A DNA stretch of 64,000 bases from contig JBEKTJ010000002.1 of the NCBI GenBank assembly GCA_049516155.1, positions 74,114 through 138,113 of the forward strand, given 5' to 3'. Source of the DNA: Bog-159 sp049516155. Its GTDB lineage: Bacteria; Acidobacteriota; Terriglobia; Bryobacterales; Bryobacteraceae. The notes beneath the pieces are model-generated. The model saw nothing but the letters and a program-made list of their open reading frames with translations. It had not been told where the DNA came from and did no database searches. Below, piece by piece: positions 44,727 to 51,959 of this stretch (its first letter is position 1; each line of letters begins with the position of its first letter). Position numbers and translations under genes: made by a program.

Positions 44727-45365
44727 ATGGGCCCTATCACCGTCACGCTGGTAATTATCCTGGGAGCTTTGCTCTTCATGATTCTGAAAAAGCTATTCGA
44801 ACGGCCCGCGACGCCGGCAACTCCGGCTACGCCTAAGCAGGATCTCGCTAGCCTGACGATTGCCGACGCGCGCGTGGGCGACAACATCTCGATCTCGGGC
44901 GCCGGCGATAACTACAGCGATCTGGATTTCACGGTGGACCACGGCAATCGCTACGAAGCCGGCGAGAAACAGTGGTTCGACGTCAGCGGCAAGCACGGCG
45001 AGCGGCGCGTCTCCCTGGAAGTGCGCAACGAGGACGACGAGCTGGAAGTGCGCGGATTCCTGGACGGGCGTAAGCTCTCGCTCGAAGACGTGGGTCTCTC
45101 CGAGGACGACCTTGCGCAAATGGACGAGCGCCAAAATACCGCGGACAATTTTGAGTTCGACGGTAAGAATTGGTATTACCGCCTCAGCAAAGAAGTCGGC
45201 GTCTTTCACGACGGCCAGACGCAGGGCGCCGGCTTCTACGGTTGGGAGTTTATGGAAGAAACGGGGCTGCGGTATCTGGCGATCCGTAAGCGCGAGGGCG
45301 AACCGTTCAGCGCCAGCGTGGCCGTCAAATTGAATCCGGCGGATATCACAGTTTTTCGCCCGTAG
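44727..45365 (+). CDS. DUF4178-domain membrane protein of the PspA block
   Basis: A 212-residue protein with one N-terminal membrane helix (ITVTLVIILGALLFMILKKL), a Pro/Thr linker, then a beta-rich DUF4178-like domain: LTIADARVGDNISISGAGDN, YEAGEKQWFDVSG, RVSLEVRNEDDELEVRGFLD, NFEFDGKNWYYRLSKEVGVF and YGWEFMEETGLRYLAIRKRE. DUF4178 proteins are often encoded beside PspA and are thought to act at the membrane. It starts nine bases after pspA. Its TAG stop is the first part of a palindromic repeat (45362-45386). Confidence 0.75.
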   Translation: MGPITVTLVIILGALLFMILKKLFERPATPATPATPKQDLASLTIADARVGDNISISGAGDNYSDLDFTVDHGNRYEAGEKQWFDVSGKHGERRVSLEVRNEDDELEVRGFLDGRKLSLEDVGLSEDDLAQMDERQNTADNFEFDGKNWYYRLSKEVGVFHDGQTQGAGFYGWEFMEETGLRYLAIRKREGEPFSASVAVKLNPADITVFRP

Positions 45366-45386
45366 GACAGGCCTCCTGGCCTGTCC
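45362..45386. repeat. Palindromic element overlapping a stop codon
   Basis: A perfect palindrome GGACAGGCC-TCCT-GGCCTGTCC at 45365-45386, preceded by GTA so that its first G completes the TAG stop of the DUF4178 gene. It is the same stem and loop as the left unit at 22511-22531. A related but different palindrome with the same flanks (GTAGGAC...GTCCAGCCGG) occurs at 46922-46948. Confidence 0.75.
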
Positions 45387-45413
45387 AGCCGGTGTTGCAA
45401 AGGAGTATTCATC

Positions 45414-46919
45414 ATGAGCCGTCGAGGGCTCGAAGTCTTAGCCGTCATTCTGAGCTTTCTGATTGTCATTGTCCTGTTCGCTGGATTCGACAATCTGCCG
45501 CGCAAGGTGCGCGCGGACATCGCCGCAGAAGTGCAACAGCTTCCGCAAGCCCAGAAGCAGTTCCAAAGCGCGCAGGACGAAGTCACTCACGATCTGTCAT
45601 CCGACCCGGATCTATTCCGCGCGCATGACATGAACACAGCTTTCCCGGAGCGCTATCGCATCGCGGCCGGCGAGTTGCAAGGCGCGCAACGCGACACTGC
45701 GGCGCTCGACAAGCTGCTGAAGGCCAACCGCCGCCAGGATCAACCTGAGGCCGAAAGACTGCTGAAAGAGGAGCGCGCGCTGCGGGCTGCCGCGCTGAAC
45801 GAAGCCGCCTCGGTCGAGACGGAAGCTCAGCACTGGGTGGAAATGAAGCGCAATCTGCCTATCGAGCTGCAGCAGATGGCGGTCGACTATCAGGCGCTTG
45901 AACATTGGGACTTCGCGCCTATCACGGCGGTCGTAACACGTGCCGAAACCGACTGGCCGCAAAAGAAATCCGACCTCGATACGCGCCTTACGGCCCTGCG
46001 CGCGATTCCCGCCGACGGCGAGAAAGCATGGCAATCGAGCGATGCGGCGCGGCACAAGGCCGAAAGCAAGGATCTCGCCGGACTGGATTACGCCGGGCTG
46101 CTTAGTTCCGCCGAGACGCTGCACACAGACGTCGCTACTTTGCCGGCGCGAACGCAGGAGCTCCAGTCGCTCACTGGCCAGCTTTACACTTCCTGGGACA
46201 AGGTGTTGGTGGATCTGCGGGACCGCAAGTCCGGCGGCTCGCGCGATTACGAAGAAGAGATCCGCACCGTTAGAACGAAGTTTCCGGATGCCGCGGGTAA
46301 AGATGGTGTCACCACGTCAGACGAAGCCTGGGTGGAGATTCCGCGCGCCACTTACCAGGTTTGCGAAAACAACATTGGCATGTCCGTCGCGCACAAGCCG
46401 GTGGGCAAGTACGACACGGAAGTCGATGAAGTCGCCGAGCCGGCGGGGTTTGCCTACATGGCGCCGGTCGGGGAGCGCAACCAGTATGGCTACTGGGACC
46501 ACGGCAGCGGCGGCAACTTCTGGGTGTTCTACGGACAGTACGCGTTGATGCGCGATCTGCTGTGGGGACACAGCTACCGGCCGATCCCATCCTATGAGTG
46601 GGAATCCTACCGCACCGCGCGCTCGAGCGGCCAGACCTACTACGGCCGCGACGAAGCCGCGGGCGCGCCCAAATACGGCACGCATGGAACCTTCACCCAG
46701 CAACACTACGCGGAGAGCCGCTACGTGCGCAGCGCGGGCGGCTATGGCAACTCAAAGTACGCCACCGGCGGCTTCAAGCGCGGGGAGAGCGGTGAAGGGC
46801 ACACCTTCGGCTCCGGCTCAAAACCGCCTAGTTCCGGATTTAAGCCTAGAAGCGCGCCCAGTTTCCGCCCCAGCTTCCGTCCGCCATCCGGAGGGCGGTC
46901 GTTCGGCCGCCGCCACTAA
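45414..46919 (+). CDS. Long coiled-coil membrane protein of the PspA block, hypothetical
   Basis: A 501-residue protein with AAGGAG before the ATG. One membrane helix near the N-terminus (EVLAVILSFLIVIVLFAGFD) is followed by some 270 residues of coiled coil (ADIAAEVQQLPQAQKQFQSA, EAERLLKEERALRAAALNEA, LDTRLTALRAIPADGEKAWQ). A Trp/Tyr/Gly-rich segment then begins near residue 340 (YQVCENNIGMSVAHKPVGKY, NQYGYWDHGSGGNFWVFYGQ) and a disordered Ser/Pro/Arg tail ends SGGRSFGRRH. The C-terminal part resembles the low-complexity ends of DUF350/DUF4178-linked proteins. Function unknown; membrane remodelling with PspA is inferred from context. Confidence 0.7.
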   Translation: MSRRGLEVLAVILSFLIVIVLFAGFDNLPRKVRADIAAEVQQLPQAQKQFQSAQDEVTHDLSSDPDLFRAHDMNTAFPERYRIAAGELQGAQRDTAALDKLLKANRRQDQPEAERLLKEERALRAAALNEAASVETEAQHWVEMKRNLPIELQQMAVDYQALEHWDFAPITAVVTRAETDWPQKKSDLDTRLTALRAIPADGEKAWQSSDAARHKAESKDLAGLDYAGLLSSAETLHTDVATLPARTQELQSLTGQLYTSWDKVLVDLRDRKSGGSRDYEEEIRTVRTKFPDAAGKDGVTTSDEAWVEIPRATYQVCENNIGMSVAHKPVGKYDTEVDEVAEPAGFAYMAPVGERNQYGYWDHGSGGNFWVFYGQYALMRDLLWGHSYRPIPSYEWESYRTARSSGQTYYGRDEAAGAPKYGTHGTFTQQHYAESRYVRSAGGYGNSKYATGGFKRGESGEGHTFGSGSKPPSSGFKPRSAPSFRPSFRPPSGGRSFGRRH

Positions 46920-46921
46920 CT

Positions 46922-46948
46922 GTAGGACGGCGCCGCGTCGTCCAGCCG
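46922..46948. repeat. Imperfect palindrome with flanks shared with 45362
   Basis: GGACGGCGC-C-GCGTCGTCC (46925-46943) is a palindrome with one mismatch, set in the same flanks GTAGGAC...GTCCAGCCGG as the element at 45362-45391. The stem sequence differs. It lies three bases after a stop codon, the same position relative to a gene as the other copies. Confidence 0.5.
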
Positions 46949-47075
46949 GGGCTCCCGAGACGCCCCCGCGACTTGCCCGAGCGCCCGGGCGTTTGGCAGG
47001 CTAAATGCTCTGGGAATATCGGCCGTCCTGCCAGGAAGATACCGCCGTCTTTCTGGATCCCGAAAGGAAAAGTCG

Positions 47076-47216
47076 ATGTTCCTGACCCTGTTTATCATTC
47101 TCGTGGTTCTATGGGTACTCGGTTTCGTTGCGTTTCACGTTGCGGGTGCATTGATCCATTTGCTTCTAATTCTCGCTGTGATTTCCCTGGTCCTGCACTT
47201 CGTGCGGGGTAGATAG
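47076..47216 (+). CDS. Lmo0937-type small membrane protein
   Basis: A 46-residue protein too short for most gene calls: MFLTLFIILVVLWVLGFVAF, then HVAGALIHLLLILAVISLVL and a basic end HFVRGR. Two membrane helices with a short His/Gly turn match the Lmo0937/DUF5670 family, short hydrophobic proteins often induced by envelope or osmotic stress. AAAGGAAAA precedes the ATG. It ends nine bases before the L,D-transpeptidase gene. Confidence 0.8.
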   Translation: MFLTLFIILVVLWVLGFVAFHVAGALIHLLLILAVISLVLHFVRGR

Positions 47217-47225
47217 CGCACCCTG

Positions 47226-48227
47226 ATGCGACCAGCCAAGTTCTTATGGTTTTCGATGGCTGTAGTGCTCTGCTTGCCGCTTGGCGCGCAGATGCGGAAG
47301 GCAATGCGTGGTAAAGCGGCTCCAGCCACCTTCGACGCGGCGGCAATCGACGATCCCAATCTATCGGGCAATGTGGGTCCGAAAAGCAAGGGCTCCTTGG
47401 TGGTGCGTGCGCAAATCCTGCTTGATCGCGCCCACTTTTCCTGCGGCGAAATCGATGGCGACTATGGCAGCAATTTGGAAAAGACCGTGGCCGCGTTTCA
47501 GCGCGCGCGTAATCTGCCCGTTAACGGCATAGTGGGACCCGAGACGTGGGCCGCGCTGAATCAGGATCGGACGCCTGCACTATTCACTTACACCATCGCC
47601 TCGGAGGATGTGGCCGGACCTTTTACCGAACTGCCGCCCGACCTGATGGAGCAAGCCAAATTGCCAAACTTGGGATATGCGTCGCCACTCGAAGAGTTGA
47701 GTGAGAAGTTTCACGCCAGCCCGGATTTGCTGAAGGCGCTGAATCCGGATTGCCCCTTCGACAAGGAAGGCGAAGCCGTCACCGCGCCCAACGTGATCGC
47801 ACCCCCGCCCGGCCCGGCCGCTTCCGTCGTGGTGTCCAAGTCCGATAGCTCAGTCACCGCTTTGGATGCCGACGGAAAGATTCTTTCCTACTACGTAGCC
47901 ACGATTGGCAGCGAGCACGATCCGCTGCCGATCGGGGATTGGAAGATCAACGGGGTCGCGCACAATCCTGCATTTCACTACGACCCGCGGCTGTTTTGGA
48001 ACGCGAGCCCTTCGGATGAGAAGGCGCTGATCAAGCCTGGGCCGCGGAACCCCGTGGGCGTCGTTTGGATCGACCTGTCGAAGGAGCACTACGGAATCCA
48101 CGGGACGCCGGCGCCGGGAAAAGTCGGCCATGCGGAGTCGCACGGGTGCATCAGGTTGACCAATTGGGATGCTGTCGAGTTATCGCACATGGTCAAATAC
48201 GGGACGCCTGCCATCCTGCGGGAGTGA
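47226..48227 (+). CDS. L,D-transpeptidase with peptidoglycan-binding domain
   Basis: A 333-residue exported protein: signal peptide (FSMAVVLCLPLGAQ), a PG_binding_1 domain at about 60-115 (VRAQILLDRAHFSCGEIDGD, AAFQRARNLPVNGIVGPETW), a linker with a LysM-like segment (LEELSEKFHASPDLLKALNP), and a YkuD catalytic domain from about 195. The active site is HGTPAPGKVGHAESHGCIRL with Cys308. It forms 3-3 or protein cross-links in the periplasmic cell wall. It is followed by an M23 peptidase gene three bases later, so cross-linker and cutter are made together. Confidence 0.93.
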   Translation: MRPAKFLWFSMAVVLCLPLGAQMRKAMRGKAAPATFDAAAIDDPNLSGNVGPKSKGSLVVRAQILLDRAHFSCGEIDGDYGSNLEKTVAAFQRARNLPVNGIVGPETWAALNQDRTPALFTYTIASEDVAGPFTELPPDLMEQAKLPNLGYASPLEELSEKFHASPDLLKALNPDCPFDKEGEAVTAPNVIAPPPGPAASVVVSKSDSSVTALDADGKILSYYVATIGSEHDPLPIGDWKINGVAHNPAFHYDPRLFWNASPSDEKALIKPGPRNPVGVVWIDLSKEHYGIHGTPAPGKVGHAESHGCIRLTNWDAVELSHMVKYGTPAILRE

Positions 48228-48230
48228 CCT

Positions 48231-48851
48231 ATGCGTGCCAAGCTGGTAGCAGTGTTTTTTGCAGGCTTTGCCTGCGGTCTTGTGTTTCTGGCTGGCCTAA
48301 TATGGGAGACAGGCCGGTCCCGGACCGCCAACGCAGCCGTTGCGCCAAGTCCGGCGGTCTTCCAAACGCAGCCGGCGCAGGCGCCGAAGGGTCCCGCTCA
48401 ACCCCAGCCGGAAACGACGTTGCCGGATAGGCTAATGATACCCGTACAGGGCGTCCACGCGGCGGACCTGCGGGACAATTTCGCCGATATCCGCGGCGGC
48501 CATCGGCACGAGGCGCTCGACATCATGGCCCCCCGTGGAACTCCCGTGCTGGCGGCTGGCGAGGGGATCGTCGTGAAGCTTTTTCTGAGCAAACCCGGTG
48601 GTTTAACGGTGTACCAATTCGACGATACCCGTACCTTTTGTTTCTACTACGCGCATCTGGATCGTTACGCGCAGGGGTTGAAGGAGGGCGCACTCTTGCG
48701 GCAAGGCGATGTATTGGGCTACGTGGGCAGCACAGGTGACGCATCGCCCGAAGCCCCGCATCTGCATTTCGCTATTTTCAAGCTTGGGCCCGAGCGGCAC
48801 TGGTGGCAGGGCACCGCCATCGACCCTTACAGTTACCTGGCCGGTAAATAA
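48231..48851 (+). CDS. M23-family peptidoglycan peptidase (LytM type)
   Basis: A 206-residue protein with an N-terminal anchor or signal (LVAVFFAGFACGLVFLAGLI), a Pro/Gln-rich linker and a C-terminal LytM domain. Zinc ligands are visible as the H-x3-D pair in GGHRHEALDIMAPRGTPVLA and the HLHF motif in PEAPHLHFAIFK. FYYAHLDRYAQGLKEGALLR is also typical. M23 enzymes cut peptide bridges in the wall or, when inactive, activate amidases; here both metal motifs are present. Operon partner of the L,D-transpeptidase. Confidence 0.92.
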   Translation: MRAKLVAVFFAGFACGLVFLAGLIWETGRSRTANAAVAPSPAVFQTQPAQAPKGPAQPQPETTLPDRLMIPVQGVHAADLRDNFADIRGGHRHEALDIMAPRGTPVLAAGEGIVVKLFLSKPGGLTVYQFDDTRTFCFYYAHLDRYAQGLKEGALLRQGDVLGYVGSTGDASPEAPHLHFAIFKLGPERHWWQGTAIDPYSYLAGK

Positions 48852-48948
48852 CCCGCGACGGCTGAGTGGCAAATCAACTGCTATGTCACTGGCGAGGGTT
48901 AATGCAAAGTTCGCCCAAATTAAGCCGCAATCGTAAGAAAAAACCGAG

Positions 48949-49125
48949 ATGAAACACACAAAGAGTTTTCTACTTACGACCGTAAGCGTACTTGCGCTCT
49001 CATTAACGCCGGCAACATTAGCGCAACTAACTATGTATAAACGGGCGGCCCATTGCCAGGGCCGCCGGTTGAGTAACCTAACCGGAGGCAATTGGCCTCG
49101 AAAGCAAAAGGAGAATTCGGAATGA
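48949..49125 (+). CDS. Tiny secreted ORF coupled to the LPETG protein
   Basis: A 58-codon frame starting MKHTKSFLLTTVSVLALSLT, a clear signal peptide ending PATLAQ, followed by only about 30 residues (MYKRAAHCQGRRLSNLTGGN). Its TGA stop at 49123-49125 overlaps the ATG of the next gene (ATGA at 49122-49125). A strong 8-bp hairpin lies in its second half. It may be a real small secreted peptide, a regulatory leader, or the fragment left after a deletion in a larger exported protein. ACCGAG upstream is only a moderate ribosome binding site. Confidence 0.45.
   Translation: MKHTKSFLLTTVSVLALSLTPATLAQLTMYKRAAHCQGRRLSNLTGGNWPRKQKENSE
49044..49066 (+). promoter_or_regulatory. Strong hairpin inside the leader ORF
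   Basis: GGCGGCCC (49044-49051) and GGGCCGCC (49059-49066) form a perfect 8-bp stem with a 7-base loop. It has no T-run, so it is not a normal terminator. It lies about 55 bases before the ATG of the LPETG-tailed protein, where it could control translation or pausing, or simply protect the message. Confidence 0.5.
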
Positions 49126-49853
49126 ACAACGTTAAGATCATTACACTCGTTTGCGTGGGGGCGCTAGGCCTGATGCTCCCCCAAGCCAAAGCGGACCAGT
49201 GGAACCAAAAAACCATATTTACCTTTACCGAACCCGTAGAGATCCCGGGCGGGGTAGTGCTGAGCCCGGGCACCTATGTATTCAAGCTGTTGGACTCACA
49301 GTCGGATCGCAACATAGTCGAGGTCTTCAATCAACGCGAGGACCACGTCTTTGGTACCTTCATCGCCATCGCGAATTACCGGCTGAGGCCGACGGGCAAG
49401 TCCATCCTCACTTTTGAAGAGCGTGCCGCGGGAACACCGCAGGCCGTAAGGGCATGGTTTTATCCCGGCGAAAATTACGGCCACCAGTTCGTTTACCCGA
49501 AGGCGAGGGCAGCAGAGCTGGCCAAGGCGAACAACCAGCCGGTAGCTTCAACTGAAACCACCACTGCTACTGCCGAACCATCGACGTTGCAGCAGGCGCC
49601 AGTGAAGGCTCAAACCGCGACCGGACAGGAAGTAGACTTGAGCGAAGCATTTGCTACCACGCCAACCCAGGAATCGGCGCAAACTCAGGAACCTGCCCCT
49701 ACCGAACAAGCGCAAAACCAAGAGCCGGCACCAGCGCCGCAGCCAGCGGCTCTGCCCGAGACCGGCAGCTCTATGCCTCTGTTCGGCTTGATCGGACTGC
49801 TCTCGCTCGCGGGTGCGGGATTTCTGCGGCGTGCCAACGCGGTTTGCAAGTAG
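49122..49853 (+). CDS. Exported protein with LPETG-type C-terminal tail
   Basis: A 243-residue protein; AAAAGGAG precedes ATG 49122. Signal peptide IITLVCVGALGLMLPQAKAD, then a beta-rich domain (TIFTFTEPVEIPGGVVLSPG, YVFKLLDSQSDRNIVEVFNQ, KSILTFEERAAGTPQAVRAW) typical of a family of acidobacterial secreted proteins. A long Thr/Pro/Gln/Glu linker leads to LPETGSSMPLFGLIGLLSLA and AGAGFLRR: an LPXTG motif, a hydrophobic helix and a basic end, the layout of a sortase signal. No sortase gene is in the window. A bidirectional terminator follows. Confidence 0.75.
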   Translation: MNNVKIITLVCVGALGLMLPQAKADQWNQKTIFTFTEPVEIPGGVVLSPGTYVFKLLDSQSDRNIVEVFNQREDHVFGTFIAIANYRLRPTGKSILTFEERAAGTPQAVRAWFYPGENYGHQFVYPKARAAELAKANNQPVASTETTTATAEPSTLQQAPVKAQTATGQEVDLSEAFATTPTQESAQTQEPAPTEQAQNQEPAPAPQPAALPETGSSMPLFGLIGLLSLAGAGFLRRANAVCK

Positions 49854-49876
49854 CCGTAAAGTAGGAGAGTCACTTG

Positions 49877-49915
49877 GCGGGAGGGCGCATCTTTGCGGCG
49901 CCTCCCGCTAATCTT
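49877..49915. terminator. Bidirectional terminator between convergent genes
   Basis: GCGGGAGGGCGC (49877-49888) pairs with GCGCCTCCCGC (49898-49908) around a 9-base loop, with one bulged G, followed by TAATCTTCT. It lies between the convergent LPETG gene (ends 49853) and the minus-strand aldo/keto reductase (ends 49927), the expected place for a shared terminator. Confidence 0.6.
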
Positions 49916-49926
49916 CTGGATCAGCT

Positions 49927-50937
49927 TCAAACGGGAAGTTCAGCGGCCAAAGGAAACCCGTGCAGATCGCGTCCTAAATCTCCATCGTATTTCTTAGTTG
50001 TCTTGAACAATTCCAGGTGGCCGTCCGCGGCGTCGATGCGGCACGCATCGCGCAAAACCTGCATCGCGGCGGCGTCCAGCGGTTGAAAATTGCGCGCCAC
50101 CTCCAGATTCTGCTGCAGCACCTCAATCGAATCGATGCCGCTAATGGTCACCGCGACGGGCAGACTCATGGCGTAGCGTAGTCCCATGGTCACCATCACT
50201 GCGCCCTCCCGCACCAGCTCGCCGCTGCCTCCCAGGCTCTTCATACCCAAGGCGGCGATGCCCCGCCGGTTCACCTCGGGCAACACATTCGCTTCGAAGC
50301 TGCGGAAAGTCGCGTCCAGGCAATTAAGCGGCATTTGCACGGTGTCGAACGGGAAGTTGTGGGATAGCATCTTCAGATGAATGGACGGGTCTTTGTGTCC
50401 AGTGAACCCGACAAAGCGCACCTTGCCCTGTTGCTTAGCCTGCATCAGAGCCTCCGCCGCGCCATTGGGAGCGAAGATCATGTCCGGATCGTTTTCGTAG
50501 ATCACTTCGTGTATCTGCCACACATCGAGATGATCGGTCTGCAGACGCGTGAGCGATTCTTCCAACTGGCGCATAGCCAGATTCTTGTCGCGTCCATGCG
50601 TGCAGACTTTGGTCATCAACACGGCGCGGTCCCGCTTGCCCTTAAGCGCGCGCCCCAGCCGTTCCTCGCTTAACCCCTTGTGATATTCCCAGGCATTGTC
50701 GAAGAAGTTCACCCCGGCATCCAAGGCTTCGTTTACAATCTGATCGGCTTCCGCATCGCTGCCGGCTGAGCCGAGGTGGTACCCGCCAATTCCCAATGCC
50801 GAAACTTGCAGACCGGTCTTGCCCAGCGGTCGCTTCGGCACTTCCGCGCCGGATTGACCTTGAGCTGCGAAACCCGCGGCTCCCAACATAAACGCCTCCA
50901 CGAACGTTCGTCTGGATACATCGATTGTAGACGCCAT
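49927..50937 (-). CDS. Aldo/keto reductase with twin-arginine signal
   Basis: A 336-residue enzyme. The N-terminus carries a Tat-like signal (DVSRRTFVEAFMLGAAGFAA, with Arg9-Arg10), then the barrel: KRPLGKTGLQVSALGIGGYH, GVNFFDNAWEYHKGLSEERL with the catalytic Asp and Tyr, VLMTKVCTHGRDKNLAMRQL with the Lys, and VWQIHEVIYENDPD with the His. Export of an NADP-dependent reductase through Tat would carry its cofactor along. The next gene upstream is a close paralogue without the signal, so the pair arose by tandem duplication. Confidence 0.9.
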   Translation of the reverse strand: MASTIDVSRRTFVEAFMLGAAGFAAQGQSGAEVPKRPLGKTGLQVSALGIGGYHLGSAGSDAEADQIVNEALDAGVNFFDNAWEYHKGLSEERLGRALKGKRDRAVLMTKVCTHGRDKNLAMRQLEESLTRLQTDHLDVWQIHEVIYENDPDMIFAPNGAAEALMQAKQQGKVRFVGFTGHKDPSIHLKMLSHNFPFDTVQMPLNCLDATFRSFEANVLPEVNRRGIAALGMKSLGGSGELVREGAVMVTMGLRYAMSLPVAVTISGIDSIEVLQQNLEVARNFQPLDAAAMQVLRDACRIDAADGHLELFKTTKKYDGDLGRDLHGFPLAAELPV

Positions 50938-50939
50938 AA

Positions 50940-51926
50940 CTAGCTCACCGCGGGATACGGATGCCCGCTGTTGTCTGTCATCTTCAGCATCTCTTTCACC
51001 TCAACCTGCTGCATGTCGAGCGGAAATCGATGTGCCAGCCGCGCCTCCGGGTTGTCGAACTTGAGCGAGAGTTTGTATAGCTCGAACCGGCCATCCGCCG
51101 CATACTGCCTGCACCGCGCGCGCAACGCCTGCATCGCCGCCGGCTGCATCGGCTGAAAACCTTGCGCTACTTTTAGCGCCTGCTGCAAGGCTTCCGGCTT
51201 ATCGATGCCGGTGATCGTGGTAGTCACCGGCAGGCTCATCGCGTATCTCAGCGCTTCTTCGCCCGTGAGTACGCCCTTCTGTACCGGATCGCCGTGGCCG
51301 CAAATGGGCTTCATTCCGAGCGCGGCGATTCCCCGGCGGTTCAACTCGGGCAGCACCTGTTGCTCGAAGCTGTGGAACTGCGAGTCGAAAGGGTTCAATG
51401 GCATCTGTACTGAGTCGAACGGAAAGCCGGTGGCTAGCATCTTCAGGTGAATGGATGGATCCTTATGTCCGGTGAAGCCCACAAAGCGTACCTTGCCCGC
51501 CTTCTTGGCCTCCTCCAGCGCTTCGGCCGCGCCGTTTTTCCGGATAAATAAATCGGGATCGTTTTCGAAGCCCACCCCGTGAATCTGCCAAAGGTCCAGC
51601 CGATCGGTCCGCAGCCGCCGCAACGATTCATCCAGCATGCGCAGCGCCAGCGCCTTGTCTCGCCCATGCGTACAGACCTTGGTCATCAGAAAGACGCGAT
51701 CGCGCACTCCCTTCAAACCGGCGCCCATCCAGTCTTCGGTCTTGCCGCGGTGATATTCCCAACAATTGTCGAAGAAGGTAATCCCGCCATCCACGGCTTC
51801 CCTTACCAGGCGTACCGCGGTGCGTTCGTCGGGGGCATCGCCCAGGTGGTGTCCGCCAAACCCGAGCGCCGAGATCCTGGCGTCGTGGCGGCCGAATTGT
51901 CTTAAGGGAATCGCGGCAGCTTGCAT
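50940..51926 (-). CDS. Aldo/keto reductase, paralogue of the neighbour
   Basis: A 328-residue enzyme very similar to the one downstream (shared TKVCTHGRD, VRFVGFTGHKDPSIHLKML, FPFDSVQMPLN). It lacks the Tat signal and starts MQAAAIPLRQFGRHDARISA directly with the barrel. The catalytic tetrad is present in FFDNCWEYHRGKTEDWMGAG, FLMTKVCTHG and IHGVGFENDP. It ends three bases before the Tat-bearing copy starts, so the two are in one minus-strand operon, probably one cytosolic and one exported. Confidence 0.92.
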   Translation of the reverse strand: MQAAAIPLRQFGRHDARISALGFGGHHLGDAPDERTAVRLVREAVDGGITFFDNCWEYHRGKTEDWMGAGLKGVRDRVFLMTKVCTHGRDKALALRMLDESLRRLRTDRLDLWQIHGVGFENDPDLFIRKNGAAEALEEAKKAGKVRFVGFTGHKDPSIHLKMLATGFPFDSVQMPLNPFDSQFHSFEQQVLPELNRRGIAALGMKPICGHGDPVQKGVLTGEEALRYAMSLPVTTTITGIDKPEALQQALKVAQGFQPMQPAAMQALRARCRQYAADGRFELYKLSLKFDNPEARLAHRFPLDMQQVEVKEMLKMTDNSGHPYPAVS

Positions 51927-51959
51927 CGAGTTAGGGAAAGCAACTGGGTTGCCACAAGA

